From Deinococcus malanensis (GTDB lineage Bacteria > Deinococcota > Deinococci > Deinococcales > Deinococcaceae): a stretch of 64,000 nucleotides of DNA. This document shows positions 45,308-55,873 of this stretch, one piece after another (within the stretch, counting starts at the first letter, position 1; every line of letters begins with the position of its first letter). A model generated the notes under the pieces. It saw nothing but the letters and a program-made list of their open reading frames with translations, searched no databases and was not told the origin of the DNA. The stretch covers positions 346,943 through 410,942 of the forward strand of contig NZ_BMPP01000001.1 in NCBI RefSeq assembly GCF_014647655.1, in the 5' to 3' direction. The translations under genes and the position numbers were made by a program.

Positions 45308-45348
45308 CCCGCCCTCCCTGTGCGCTGCCGGCTGTGGCTCTCACAGCC

Positions 45349-46125
45349 TCAGCTCTCTTCGATGTAACGGTAGCGCTCCACACTATGTGCCCGGCCGGCC
45401 TCCATCTGGACAATCACCCCGTTCAGTTCCGCGCAGCCCTCGGCAACGCCAAAACGGTGGGGGCGCTCGGTCAGGAACTTCTGGATCGGGCCCTCCTGGT
45501 CGCTGCCGATCACCGAGTCGTGGGGTCCGGTAAAGCCGGCGTCGGTCTGGTAGGCCGTGCCCTTAGGCAGGATGCGGGTATCGGCGGTGGGCACATGCGT
45601 GTGGGTGCCGATCACAGCCGCCACCCGGCCATCGAGATGCCAGGCCAGGGCCTGCTTCTCACTGGTCGCCTCGGCGTGAATGTCCACCAGCACGTTGCCC
45701 AGATCCTTGCGTTCCAGCAGCTCGTCCATGGCCCGAAAAGGGTTGGACACGGCTTCCATAAAGACGCGGCCCAGCACGTTGACGACGGTCAACCGCTCGT
45801 TTTTCACTTCGAAGGTCCGCCAGCCGAATCCTGGCGTGCCGGGGTCGGCGTAATTGATGGGCCGCACGATGGGATAGCTGATCTCGTCGAGCATCAGCGA
45901 GTACACGTCCTTGTGGTGCCAGGCGTGGTTGCCCAGGGTCATGCAGTCCACGCCGGCCCGGAGGGCGGCCTCGGCCGCGTCGCGGTGCAACCCGAAGCCT
46001 CCGGCGGCGTTTTCCATGTTGACCACGGCAAAATCCACGGTCCGGCGCAGGTCCGGCAGATGCGCCGAAAGCAGGCGCCTCCCGGGTTGCCCGAAGACGT
46101 CTCCTACAAATAAGACCCGAATCAT
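45349..46125 (-). CDS. TIGR00282/YmdB-like metallophosphoesterase
   Basis: A 258-residue metallophosphoesterase. It begins '[16 protein letters not shown]' with the metal-binding Asp, then '[13 protein letters not shown]', '[11 protein letters not shown]' (GNH motif) and '[12 protein letters not shown]'. In Bacillus the homologue YmdB is a 2',3'-cyclic-nucleotide phosphodiesterase affecting biofilm and motility; that role is only suggested here. Start chosen at ATG 46125 because TAGCCT (46131-46136, minus) ends 5 nt upstream. Confidence 0.9.
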   Translation of the reverse strand: MIRVLFVGDVFGQPGRRLLSAHLPDLRRTVDFAVVNMENAAGGFGLHRDAAEAALRAGVDCMTLGNHAWHHKDVYSLMLDEISYPIVRPINYADPGTPGFGWRTFEVKNERLTVVNVLGRVFMEAVSNPFRAMDELLERKDLGNVLVDIHAEATSEKQALAWHLDGRVAAVIGTHTHVPTADTRILPKGTAYQTDAGFTGPHDSVIGSDQEGPIQKFLTERPHRFGVAEGCAELNGVIVQMEAGRAHSVERYRYIEES

Positions 46126-46232
46126 GCTGCAGGCTACCGCGCCCGCCGGCCTGCCCTGTACCATAGAGGCAACCCCACGGTTCACTTTCTCCATAAGGCA
46201 CTCCACGTCCTTTTCTCAAGGAGGCGATGTAG

Positions 46233-46718
46233 ATGACCAAAGTGATGGTGACCTCCGACTGCAGCCCGCTGGCCAACGAAGCGCTGGCCCACGCCTGTAG
46301 CCTGGCCGGAGCGCTGGGCGCCGAGCTGATGGTGGTGGCCATTCAGCCGGACCCCGACCCGCCCCTGGCCGGTGAGTTCGGGTATATCCCGTCCATGTCA
46401 CCAGCCGAGTGCCTGGCCCAGGAGCAGTCACTGCGGCGCCGGCTGGAATGTTGCGTGCCGGGCGCCCAGGTCCGGGTGGTGACATCGGGCGGCCGTTCCA
46501 TTCCCCGCGCGATTCTGGACGTCGCGCGTGAGGAAGGCGCCCATCTGCTGGTGATGAGCACCCATGGCCGCAGCGGCCTGGGCCGCGCCCTGATGGGCAG
46601 CGTCGCCGAGGCCGTGGCGCACCACTCGCCAATTCCGGTGATGCTGGTCCGGGCAGGTCAGCCCGTGACGGACTGGTCGGCGGGCCACGCAGCGCACGCT
46701 GAACTGCTGGGCATCTGA
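46233..46718 (+). CDS. Universal stress protein UspA family
   Basis: A 161-residue Usp domain protein. It starts 'KVMVTSDCSPLANEALAHA' and ends with the ATP-binding G-2x-G-9x-G-S type motif 'HGRSGLGRALMGSVAEAV'. Unlike most genes here it has a strong AAGGAGG Shine-Dalgarno 10 nt upstream and a leader of about 70 nt if TACCAT (46151-46156) is its -10. Divergent from the phosphodiesterase gene. Confidence 0.92.
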   Translation: MTKVMVTSDCSPLANEALAHACSLAGALGAELMVVAIQPDPDPPLAGEFGYIPSMSPAECLAQEQSLRRRLECCVPGAQVRVVTSGGRSIPRAILDVAREEGAHLLVMSTHGRSGLGRALMGSVAEAVAHHSPIPVMLVRAGQPVTDWSAGHAAHAELLGI

Positions 46719-46796
46719 GTTCGGCACCTTGCACGGCGCCCAACTGTGGCGCCAGACGTTGGCTCCAGACCGGCCGGGTCGCTACACTGACCCGTT

Positions 46797-49361
46797 ATGT
46801 CGCGCGTGCGTAGAAAACCTGAAGTCATGAGCCCGGTAGGCGGTGAGGCCCAGTTGCGTGCCGCCGTGGAGGCTGGCGCCGACGCGGTCTTTTTTGGCGT
46901 GAACGCCCCCAAGGGCGACGTACGGGGATTTCACGCACGCGCCAAGGTCGGCTTTGAGGCGGAAGCGCTGCCCGACATCATGCGTGGCCTGCACGAGCGT
47001 GGCGTCATGGGCTTCGTCACCTTCAACGTGCTGGTCTTCGACCGTGAACTGCGGCAGGCCGAGCGCCAGCTGATGCACTTGGCCGAATCCGGCGTGGACG
47101 CGATTATCGTGCAGGATCACGGGGTGGCCCGGCTGGCGCACGAAATCTGCCCCGACCTGCCTATCCACGGCTCGACCCAGATGAGCATCACGTCCGCCGA
47201 GGGCGCAGAGCTGGCCGGACGCTTCGGGGCCAGCCGGGTGGTCCTGGGCCGCGAACTCTCGCTGCGCGACATTGAGCGGATTGCGCGTTCTACCGACATG
47301 GAACTGGAGACCTTCGTGCACGGCGCGCTGTGCGTGAGCTACTCCGGACAGTGCTTCTCCAGCGAGGCCTGGGGTGGACGCAGCGCCAACCGGGGCCAGT
47401 GTGCCCAGGCCTGCCGGCTGCCCTACGACCTGCTGGTAGACGGCCAGGAGCGCGATCTGGGTGACGCCCGTTATCTGCTCTCGCCGGGTGACCTGTACGC
47501 GCTGCATCAGGTGCCGGAGCTGGTGCGTATCGGCGTCGACTGTCTGAAAATTGAGGGCCGCTACAAGGACGCCGAATTCGTTGCCCTGACCACCGCCGCG
47601 TACCGCAAGGCCGTGGACGAGGCCTGGGCCGGTCTACCGCTGAGCGTCACGCCGCAGGAAGAGCAGGACCTGGAACAGGTGTACTCGCGTGGGCTGGGCC
47701 CGCACTTCATGGCCGGCACCAACCATCAGACGGTGGTTCGTGGCCGGGCGCCCCGTCACCGTGGCGTTCAGGTGGGGACCGTACGTGGCGTGACCGAGCG
47801 TGGCGTGCTGGTCGAGCTGACTCAAAGCGTCAAACCCGGTGACGGTCTGGTGTTTGACCCGGCGAACTGGCGCACCCCCGAGGGCCGCGAAGAGGGTGGA
47901 TTCCTGTACGGGTTGTGGCAGGGTGGCCGGCAGGTCGAGGACGTCCCGGCCGGTGCCGTAGCTGAGCTGCGGTTCGGCCGTGGTGCCGTTGACGGCCGCC
48001 GCGTGCGCGACGGAGATCTGGTGTGGCGCACCCAGGACCCCACGCTGGCTGCCCGCGTCAGGCCGCTGCTCGAAACGGCAGACCCCCTGCATACCCGGGC
48101 GGTAAATGCCCACTTTACCGGCCATGTCGGTGAGGTGCCGGCCCTGACCCTCACTGACGAGCAGGGCCGCAGCGTGACCGTGGTGGGCGACGCTCCTCTG
48201 TCCGAGGCCCGCAACCGTGCGCTGGACGAGGCGAGCCTGCGGGAGCAGCTGGGCAAACTGGGCGGGACGCCCTACCATCTGGCGGCCCTGACCACCGACC
48301 TGCGAGGCGCCGGTTTCCTCCCGGTCAGCGTGCTGAATGCCCTGCGGCGTGCCGCTTCGGAACAGCTGACGGCGCTGCGCGCTCAGGCCCCGGAACGCCG
48401 TATCGCGTCCCGTCTGGACGAGGTGCTGAAGACGGTGGCGGGCGTTAAGCCCAGCCCGGTCCAGACTCCGGCCCACCTGCACGTCCTGGTGCGTACGCCC
48501 GAGCAACTCGACGCGGCGCTGGAGGAGCGCCCAGATTCCATTACCCTGGACTACCTGGAGCTGTACGGCCTGAAACCCAGCGTGGAGCGCGTGAAGGCCG
48601 CCGGCATTCCGGTCCGGGTGGCCAGCCCCCGCATCCTGAAGCCGACCGAGCAGAACCTGCAGAAGTTCCTGCTGTCGCTCGACGCCCCGATCCTGGTGCG
48701 TTCGGGCGGGTTGCTGGAGGGATTGCAGGGTGTGACGGGTTCCGAGGGCTCCGTCCCCGAACTGACCGGCGACTTCAGCCTGAACGCCGCGAACATGCTG
48801 ACTGCCCGAGCGCTGCTGGATCTAGGCCTGAGCCGGATCACCCCCACGCATGACCTCAACGCGCAGCAGATCACCGAACTGGCCGGGCTGGTGGGGCCCC
48901 AGGTGCTGGAGGTCATCGCCTACCAGCACCTGCCGGTCTTCCACACCGAGCACTGTGTGTTCAGCCGCTTCATGTCAGAGGGCACCGATTACACCAACTG
49001 CGGCCACCCCTGCGAGAGCCACCGCGTGGCCCTGCGTGACGAACGTGGCGTGGCCCATCCGGTGATGGCTGACGTCGGCTGCCGCAACACCGTGTTCGAG
49101 GGGCGGCCCCAGGTGGCGGCCTCGCATCTGCAGGACTGGCTGGACGCGGGTCTGCGCGACTTCCGGCTGGAATTCGTGCACGAGACTCCCACCCAGGTCC
49201 GCGAGGTGACCTCGCTGCACCGCCGCTTCCTGAACGGCGACCTCAGCCGCACTGCGCTTGCCGAGCGCCTCTCGGCCCTGTCCGACCAGGGCACCACCGA
49301 GGGCAGCCTGTTCGTGCCCAATGACTTTGCCATGCTCGACGCCCTGCCCATCCTGTCCTGA
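46797..49361 (+). CDS. U32 family peptidase-like protein (RlhA-type) with DUF3656
   Basis: An 854-residue U32 protein. A TIM-barrel N-terminal part ('VMSPVGGEAQLRAAVEAGADAVFFG') is followed by the iron-sulphur cysteine block 'VSYSGQCFSSEAWGGR' and 'NRGQCAQACRLPYDL'. A DUF3656/middle domain comes next, and a second U32-like C-terminal half has 'CVFSRFMSEGTDYTNCGHPC'. Relatives such as RlhA hydroxylate a 23S rRNA cytidine; other U32 members modify tRNA. The exact target here is not predictable. TACACT (46783-46788) ends 8 nt before the ATG. Confidence 0.88.
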   Translation: MSRVRRKPEVMSPVGGEAQLRAAVEAGADAVFFGVNAPKGDVRGFHARAKVGFEAEALPDIMRGLHERGVMGFVTFNVLVFDRELRQAERQLMHLAESGVDAIIVQDHGVARLAHEICPDLPIHGSTQMSITSAEGAELAGRFGASRVVLGRELSLRDIERIARSTDMELETFVHGALCVSYSGQCFSSEAWGGRSANRGQCAQACRLPYDLLVDGQERDLGDARYLLSPGDLYALHQVPELVRIGVDCLKIEGRYKDAEFVALTTAAYRKAVDEAWAGLPLSVTPQEEQDLEQVYSRGLGPHFMAGTNHQTVVRGRAPRHRGVQVGTVRGVTERGVLVELTQSVKPGDGLVFDPANWRTPEGREEGGFLYGLWQGGRQVEDVPAGAVAELRFGRGAVDGRRVRDGDLVWRTQDPTLAARVRPLLETADPLHTRAVNAHFTGHVGEVPALTLTDEQGRSVTVVGDAPLSEARNRALDEASLREQLGKLGGTPYHLAALTTDLRGAGFLPVSVLNALRRAASEQLTALRAQAPERRIASRLDEVLKTVAGVKPSPVQTPAHLHVLVRTPEQLDAALEERPDSITLDYLELYGLKPSVERVKAAGIPVRVASPRILKPTEQNLQKFLLSLDAPILVRSGGLLEGLQGVTGSEGSVPELTGDFSLNAANMLTARALLDLGLSRITPTHDLNAQQITELAGLVGPQVLEVIAYQHLPVFHTEHCVFSRFMSEGTDYTNCGHPCESHRVALRDERGVAHPVMADVGCRNTVFEGRPQVAASHLQDWLDAGLRDFRLEFVHETPTQVREVTSLHRRFLNGDLSRTALAERLSALSDQGTTEGSLFVPNDFAMLDALPILS

Positions 49362-49425
49362 CAGGCGGCCTGAAAACTTCAGGTCGCGTCAAGGTTTCTC
49401 ATTCTCCGGGTGGCTACGCTGGCAC

Positions 49426-50070
49426 ATGGCGACTATGGCAGAACCGGCGGTGCTTCAATCTGTCCACGCCCACCCCGTCAAGGTGGAGCGCCACGACGTG
49501 CTGGCCATGTCTCATCACACAAACACCGGGGTGCGTTCAGTACACACCTACCGGGAAACGCCACACGGTCTGTTTGTCGGCCGGCACTTTACCGGTCACC
49601 CGCGCATCCGTCACTGGCAGGCCCATCTGCTGCCTGAACTGAACATGGTGGTCTGCCACTATGACTTTCATGGGCCGCGCGAGCATGACTACTACCTGGA
49701 TGTGGCTCGCATTACCCGTCAGGATCAGGTCTGGACCGTGGAGGATCTGTACCTGGACCTGATCGTGCACGATGGTCTGAGGGCCGAAATCGTTGATACA
49801 GATGAGCTGCTGGCGGCGCGGGTCGCTGGCTATCTCAGTGAGGGGGATATGCAGCAGGCCGTGGCCGTGGCGCATCAGGCGTTGTCTGGGCTGGCCCGCG
49901 CGAACTATTCGCTGAAAGACTGGCTGGCCTCGCACGGTGTGGGTCTCGAGTGGGTTGCTGCCGGGGTGGACGGGCAATCTGAAGTGAAGCCGCACCCCTC
50001 TGCGTCAAATCCTATCTTTGGCCATGACTACTACACCTGCCCAGACACGGCTGAAAGCTGCCCTCCCTGA
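49426..50070 (+). CDS. DUF402 family protein
   Basis: A 214-residue protein with a DUF402 (FomD-like nucleotide diphosphatase fold) core: 'HYDFHGPREHDYYLDVARITRQDQVW' and 'DLYLDLIVHDGLRAEIVDTDEL'. TACGCT (49415-49420) ends 5 nt before ATG 49426. The C-terminal 25 codons run into the next gene, with a 47-nt overlap, and look like an extension outside the domain. Confidence 0.75.
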   Translation: MATMAEPAVLQSVHAHPVKVERHDVLAMSHHTNTGVRSVHTYRETPHGLFVGRHFTGHPRIRHWQAHLLPELNMVVCHYDFHGPREHDYYLDVARITRQDQVWTVEDLYLDLIVHDGLRAEIVDTDELLAARVAGYLSEGDMQQAVAVAHQALSGLARANYSLKDWLASHGVGLEWVAAGVDGQSEVKPHPSASNPIFGHDYYTCPDTAESCPP

Positions 50071-50746
50071 AGCGCTGGAGCGGATTGCAGCCACGCCGGG
50101 GGTGTACGCCGCGCTGTGGTGCGGGTCCGCTTCACGTGGAGAAGCCAACGAATACAGTGACCTCGACATTCACGTTCTGGTGACTGGGAACGAACGTTGG
50201 CGCAGCCATTTCACCGTGCAGGTCAACGGGCAGGCCGTGCCGGTGGAGGTTTTCCATAACCCTGCCGGGCAGATCATGGCTCTGCTTGCCCAGGAAGATG
50301 GCGCCACCACCGCTATGTATGCCCATGGCCGCGCCGTCCTACCACATCCTGACCTGAATAAACTGATCCTTGAGGCGCGGGCGCGGTACGCGTCAGGCCG
50401 GACCCCCCGTCCTGTTACCGGCGAGCAGCGCTTTGCCCTGATCGAGGAGATCATGGACGGCCGGGCTCAGGTCGACGATCCAGTTCATGTACTCACGGTC
50501 ATGACCACTGTCTCGCGACACGTGATCCCTTTGCTCTACGCCTCGCGCGGCTGGTGGGACGTGAAACGCGAGCACTGGCTGCCGGATCTGGAGCGCCGGG
50601 CTCCGGGTGTAGCCGCCGAACTGAGGCACGTGCTGGAGGTATCAGATGGCCCGGCCAGACAGGCGGCGCTGGAAACGCTGACCCTTCGTCTGACAGGAAA
50701 CTTCGTTTATGAAGATGGCCAGAGCACGCCCCTGACGGTGACCTGA
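50024..50746 (+). CDS. Nucleotidyltransferase-fold protein
   Basis: A 240-residue protein with a minimal nucleotidyltransferase domain: 'ALWCGSASRGEANEYSDLDI' (GSxSRGE...SDxD, the metal-binding signature). A helical C-terminal half follows ('HVLTVMTTVSRHVIPLLYASRGWWDVKREHWLP'). TATCTT (50013-50018) inside the DUF402 gene ends 5 nt before ATG 50024, so it can have its own leaderless promoter. Could be aminoglycoside-adenylyltransferase- or MNT-like; substrate unknown. Confidence 0.75.
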   Translation: MTTTPAQTRLKAALPEALERIAATPGVYAALWCGSASRGEANEYSDLDIHVLVTGNERWRSHFTVQVNGQAVPVEVFHNPAGQIMALLAQEDGATTAMYAHGRAVLPHPDLNKLILEARARYASGRTPRPVTGEQRFALIEEIMDGRAQVDDPVHVLTVMTTVSRHVIPLLYASRGWWDVKREHWLPDLERRAPGVAAELRHVLEVSDGPARQAALETLTLRLTGNFVYEDGQSTPLTVT

Positions 50747-50806
50747 GCCTTCAGCCGGCGCGGCTGTCAGACGCCGGACAAGTCCTGCGCCCTAAGCTGC
50801 GACACA

Positions 50807-51580
50807 ATGATCGAGGTCAGCAGGTACACCAAGCGCTACGGACGGCACGAGGCGGTCAGCAACCTGAGTTTCAGCGTGCCGCCCGGTATGGTGTTTGGCC
50901 TGCTGGGCAGCAACGGGGCCGGGAAGACCACCACCATCCGCGCCCTGGTGGGGCTGACCCGCCCAACCGAGGGCACCGTGCGGGTGCAGGGGTACGACGT
51001 CTGGAAGGAGCCGGTGAAGGCCAAGGCGGCTTTCGGCTACATTCCCGACCGGCCCTACCTGTACGGCAAGCTGAGTGCTCGCGAGCTGCTGCGCTTTGTC
51101 GCGCAGCTCTACCGCGTGTCCGGCTCTGAGCCGGAAATTGACCGCTGGCTCTCCTTTTTCCGGCTGACCGACTTCGGCAACGAACTGCTGGAAACGTATT
51201 CGCATGGTATGCGGCAGAAGGTCGCCATCATCGCGGCCCTGCTGCCCGATCCACCGGTCCTGATCGTGGACGAGCCGATGGTGGGCCTGGACCCGCACGC
51301 GGCCCGGCAGGTGCGTGAGCTGCTGCGCGGGCACGCGGACAGGGGACGCACGGTGCTGCTCACCACTCACAGCCTGCCGGTGGCAGAGGCGGTCTGTGAC
51401 CGTCTGGTGGTCCTGGACCGGGGCCGGGTGCTGGGCCAGGGCACCCTGGACGAACTGCGCGCGTACACCGGCACCGAGGCCGGTGGCGTCCACGGCGACA
51501 GCCTGGAACGGATCTTCTTCCGCCTGATTGAGGAGGAGCAGGCCGAAGAAGCCCGCCGCGCCGGAGTCGTCAGCGGATGA
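50807..51580 (+). CDS. ABC transporter ATP-binding protein
   Basis: A 257-residue ATPase: Walker A 'GSNGAGKTTTIRAL' (about 35-48), signature 'YSHGMRQKVAIIAALLPDP' (degenerate LSGGQ) and Walker B 'VLIVDEPMVGLDP'. TAAGCT (50793-50798) ends 8 nt before the ATG. Its stop overlaps the permease start by 4 nt, so it is an exporter-type ATPase/permease pair. Substrate unknown. Confidence 0.9.
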   Translation: MIEVSRYTKRYGRHEAVSNLSFSVPPGMVFGLLGSNGAGKTTTIRALVGLTRPTEGTVRVQGYDVWKEPVKAKAAFGYIPDRPYLYGKLSARELLRFVAQLYRVSGSEPEIDRWLSFFRLTDFGNELLETYSHGMRQKVAIIAALLPDPPVLIVDEPMVGLDPHAARQVRELLRGHADRGRTVLLTTHSLPVAEAVCDRLVVLDRGRVLGQGTLDELRAYTGTEAGGVHGDSLERIFFRLIEEEQAEEARRAGVVSG

Positions 51581-53250
51581 CCGGGCAGTCTCTGACTCCA
51601 GCCAGCCTGCTTCACCTGAAGGCCACTGCACTGGGGCACGCCCTGCAGGGGGCCTCCAGGCCCGGTCTGCTGGTGCTGGTCAGCCTGGGAATTCTGCTGC
51701 TGTGGGGAGAGGTGTACAGCAGCTGGCGGGCACTGACCTTTCTGGGACGGTTCGGTGATATCGGCACCAACGTGTTCGCCCGGGTGCTGGAAATCGGCCT
51801 GATCACCCTGTGCAGCGGCGTAACCTTCAGCGCCACCACCGCGGCCATCCAGACGCTGTATCTCAGTGACGACCTGAATTTCCTCCTGACCCAGCCGCTG
51901 CCCACCTGGAGGGTATTTGCCCTGAAGGTCTTTGAAACATTCCTGAACACCGCCCTGGTGCCCGTCTTCCTGATCCTGCCTCTGATCTTCACCGTAGGAG
52001 CTTTTTTTCGGGCACCCGCCTGGGCATATGCGGTGATGGCCCTGGCTGCTTTCCTGACCTTTGCGGCCCCCGTGGGGCTGGGCGCTCTGCTGGCCGTGCT
52101 GCTTATGCGCGTGGCCCCGGTCGGCCGTGTGCGTGAGGTCAGCACCGCTCTGGGCGTCCTGATCAGTGCCGGGCTGGTGTACGCCATCCGCGCCCTGCGG
52201 CCGGAGCTGATCGTGCAGCAGGCCCAGGACCCAGAGCGTTTCGAGGCATTGTTGCGGTCCTTCGCCGGCCCCACCAGTCTGCTGCTTCCGCCGGCCTGGG
52301 CGGCCCAGGGCATCTGGCAGGCCGCGCACGGCACGCTGACGTGGACCCTGCTCCCTCTGCTGGCGCTGACGGCTGTGCTGCTTTTGGGCGCGACAATGCT
52401 GGCCACCCGCGCCTATCAGGAGGGCTGGGCACGTGCGCTGGACAGCAGTCGGCCCAGGCTGGACCCCACGCCCCGGCGTGCGGGCCGGCTGGAGAAGCTG
52501 TTCAACCGGCCCGGGGCGGGCGGAAGCTTGGCGTTCAAGGACCTGCGGGTGACGCTGCGCGACCCCACCCAGTGGAGCCAGCTGCTGGTGGTCGTGGCGC
52601 TGGCAGGCGTGTATCTGGTCAGCGTTCAGGCCGTGCCCATTCCGGTGCCCCAGTTCCGCGGAATCCTGGGTTACGTGCAACTGGCCTTCCAGGGATTCAT
52701 CATCGCGGGGGTCGCCGTGCGCCTCGCCTTTCCAGCGGTCAGCACCGAAGCCCGGGCGTACTGGCTGCTGCGCACCGCCCCAGTCAGCCCCCGGCAGATC
52801 GTCCTGAGTAAGTTTCTGGGCGTACTGCCGGTCACGCTGGTGCTGGGTCTGGTCATGGGGCTGGTCAGCGCGCGTAGCATGGGCCTGGGGCCGACCCTGC
52901 TGCTGCTCAGCGCTCTGGTCAGTGTGAGCAATGCACTTGTTATTACTGCACTGGGCGTAGGCCTGGGCGCAGCGGCTCCCCGCTTCGAGGCCGACAACCC
53001 CGCCGAGATCGGAGTCAGCCCGGGCGGGCTGGCCTTTATGAGCCTCAGCCTGGCGTATTCCGTGCTGTGCCTGCTGCTGCTTGCCCGCCCAGCGGCCACC
53101 AGTGTCCTGCGCCCCGACCTGTATCCGGGCTACACCGCGCTGGGCAGTCCCGAAGGCGTGCTGGGACTGCTGGCCCTGCTGCTGGTGACGGTGGCAGGCA
53201 CCTGGATCAGTCTGAGGTGGGGCTGGAAACGCCTGGACGCGCTGGAGTAG
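51577..53250 (+). CDS. ABC transporter permease (ABC-2-like, about 12 spans)
   Basis: A 557-residue polytopic membrane protein arranged as two similar halves with about six membrane segments each. A soluble linker with 'FNRPGAGGSLAFKDLRVTLRDP' lies between them. It has the look of large fused ABC-2 type permeases that pair with single-domain ATPases. It is followed at once by a strong bidirectional terminator. Confidence 0.8.
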   Translation: MTGQSLTPASLLHLKATALGHALQGASRPGLLVLVSLGILLLWGEVYSSWRALTFLGRFGDIGTNVFARVLEIGLITLCSGVTFSATTAAIQTLYLSDDLNFLLTQPLPTWRVFALKVFETFLNTALVPVFLILPLIFTVGAFFRAPAWAYAVMALAAFLTFAAPVGLGALLAVLLMRVAPVGRVREVSTALGVLISAGLVYAIRALRPELIVQQAQDPERFEALLRSFAGPTSLLLPPAWAAQGIWQAAHGTLTWTLLPLLALTAVLLLGATMLATRAYQEGWARALDSSRPRLDPTPRRAGRLEKLFNRPGAGGSLAFKDLRVTLRDPTQWSQLLVVVALAGVYLVSVQAVPIPVPQFRGILGYVQLAFQGFIIAGVAVRLAFPAVSTEARAYWLLRTAPVSPRQIVLSKFLGVLPVTLVLGLVMGLVSARSMGLGPTLLLLSALVSVSNALVITALGVGLGAAAPRFEADNPAEIGVSPGGLAFMSLSLAYSVLCLLLLARPAATSVLRPDLYPGYTALGSPEGVLGLLALLLVTVAGTWISLRWGWKRLDALE

Positions 53251-53273
53251 TCCTTGTGCTCAGCGCATAAAAG

Positions 53274-53303
53274 CTGGCCGGACCCTCGCGTCCGGCCAGT
53301 TCC
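53274..53303. terminator. Bidirectional Rho-independent terminator
   Basis: Perfect 9-bp stem CTGGCCGGA-CCCTCGCG-TCCGGCCAG with TTCCTT on the plus strand and CTTTTATG on the minus strand; it serves the permease and the converging YciI gene. Confidence 0.9.
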
Positions 53304-53318
53304 TTGAAACAGTGGAGA

Positions 53319-53615
53319 TCAGGGAGAATGTGCGGCGAGTGCGCCGGCGACCGTGTGCCATCGCCGGACCTCCCACTGGCCGACCAGACCGTTCAGGACG
53401 TACGGGTCCGTGCGGGCGAAGGTCTCTGCCGCAGCGGGACTGTCCCCGTGGAACAGCAGGACGGCTCCGTCTGCGGGGTCAGCCAGGGCCCCGCCCAGCA
53501 CCAGCTCGCCGCGTTCGGCGGCGGCCCGGGCGTGGGCCAGATGCACTCCGCGCAGGGATTCGCGGCGGCTCACGTAATCCGGCACGAGGTCCCGGTAAAA
53601 CAGCAGGTGGTGCAC
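53319..53615 (-). CDS. YciI family protein
   Basis: A 98-residue YciI-like dimeric alpha+beta barrel: 'HHLLFYRDLVPDYVSRRESL' with the 'R...H...A' pattern and 'HGDSPAAAETFARTDPYV' (D-P-Y-V). GTG 53615 follows the saccharopine-type gene stop by 2 nt, hence one operon. Function unknown. Confidence 0.85.
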   Translation of the reverse strand: MHHLLFYRDLVPDYVSRRESLRGVHLAHARAAAERGELVLGGALADPADGAVLLFHGDSPAAAETFARTDPYVLNGLVGQWEVRRWHTVAGALAAHSP

Positions 53616-53617
53616 GG

Positions 53618-54835
<1,218 letters not shown>

Positions 54836-54902
54836 GGCAGGCAGTCTACCTGACGGGACTTTCCGGCCCGGCGCCCGCCTGCCGGGACGCTAGCCTGCTT
54901 CC

Positions 54903-55253
54903 ATGAGCCAGCCCCCCGGCGTTCCCCAGCCACGTGTCGTCACCCCCGAGGAGCGTGGCCGGGCCATGCGTACCTTCATGTGGATCGTGGTGGGATTTGT
55001 CGCGGCCATCGGCATCATGGTGGCCACCCTGAGCGTTATGGGGCGGGGAATGCGCGATTACGGTCAGGCTGCAGCCCGCGCCGTGCAGGCGACGCGGCCG
55101 GCGTCCGGCACCAGTCTCACCCGTCCCTGTGCCGACGTGTTGAACAAGGCAATGCCTAAGGGTGTCGTGTCGTGCATGGTGGTGGTCAAAGACGGCCAGG
55201 TTACGGCCCTGCTGAAGGTCGAAGGCGACAAGCAGTACCGGGTCAAGCCGTGA
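54903..55253 (+). CDS. Small membrane protein, unknown
   Basis: A 116-residue protein with one N-terminal membrane span ('TFMWIVVGFVAAIGIMVATLSVM', about 22-44) and a soluble tail with 'VVSCMVVVKDGQVTALLKVEG'. TAGCCT (54891-54896) ends 6 nt before the ATG. Overlaps the DinB-like gene by 4 nt. Family not recognised. Confidence 0.7.
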   Translation: MSQPPGVPQPRVVTPEERGRAMRTFMWIVVGFVAAIGIMVATLSVMGRGMRDYGQAAARAVQATRPASGTSLTRPCADVLNKAMPKGVVSCMVVVKDGQVTALLKVEGDKQYRVKP

Positions 55254-55828
55254 CGGCTGTAGCCGAGCTCTATCTGAGGGATGTCCGTGAGCGGATGGCG
55301 GAAATCAGGCACCTGGGTGACCGCGCGCTGAGCCAGCTCGGCGACGGTGACTGGCACCGTTACCTGGCCGATGGGGGCAACTCGGCAGCGGTGCTGGTCC
55401 AGCATCTGTCCGGCAACATGCATGCCCGCTGGGGAGGCCTGCGCGGCGGGTACCGCCCGGACCATGAAGGTGAACCTGCCAGCCGGGACCGGGACGCGGA
55501 ATTCGAGGAAGGCAGGCTGTCTCCGGCCGAACTTCAGGCCTGCTGGGACGAAGGCTGGGCCGTTTTTGAGGGGGCCCTGGAACACCTGACACCGGAGGAC
55601 CTGACACGCACATTGACCATCCGCGGTGAACCGCATACCGTGCTTTCGGCCATTCAGCGGCAGGTGGCGCACTACAGCGGGCACGTCTACCAGCTGGTGC
55701 TGATCGTCAAGACCCTGCGCGGCGACCAGTGGCAGACGCTCAGCATCCCACGGGGCGAGTCTGTGGCCTATACCGCTGAGGTGCAGGCTGCTCAGGCCGC
55801 CATTTCTGACCCCCACGACCAGCGCTAG
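55250..55828 (+). CDS. DinB/DUF1572-like metal-binding protein
   Basis: A 192-residue four-helix-bundle protein of the DinB/YfiT superfamily, nearest DUF1572: 'LYLRDVRERMAEIRHLGDRAL', 'LVQHLSGNMHARW' (metal His) and 'RQVAHYSGHVYQLVLIVK' (two His). GTG start inside a GTGA overlap. DinB-type proteins are unusually numerous in Deinococcus; activity unknown. Confidence 0.8.
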   Translation: MTAVAELYLRDVRERMAEIRHLGDRALSQLGDGDWHRYLADGGNSAAVLVQHLSGNMHARWGGLRGGYRPDHEGEPASRDRDAEFEEGRLSPAELQACWDEGWAVFEGALEHLTPEDLTRTLTIRGEPHTVLSAIQRQVAHYSGHVYQLVLIVKTLRGDQWQTLSIPRGESVAYTAEVQAAQAAISDPHDQR

Positions 55829-55873
55829 ACCGGTGGCAGCCGCCAGGGCATACGGACGGGTAGCCTTGCAGCT

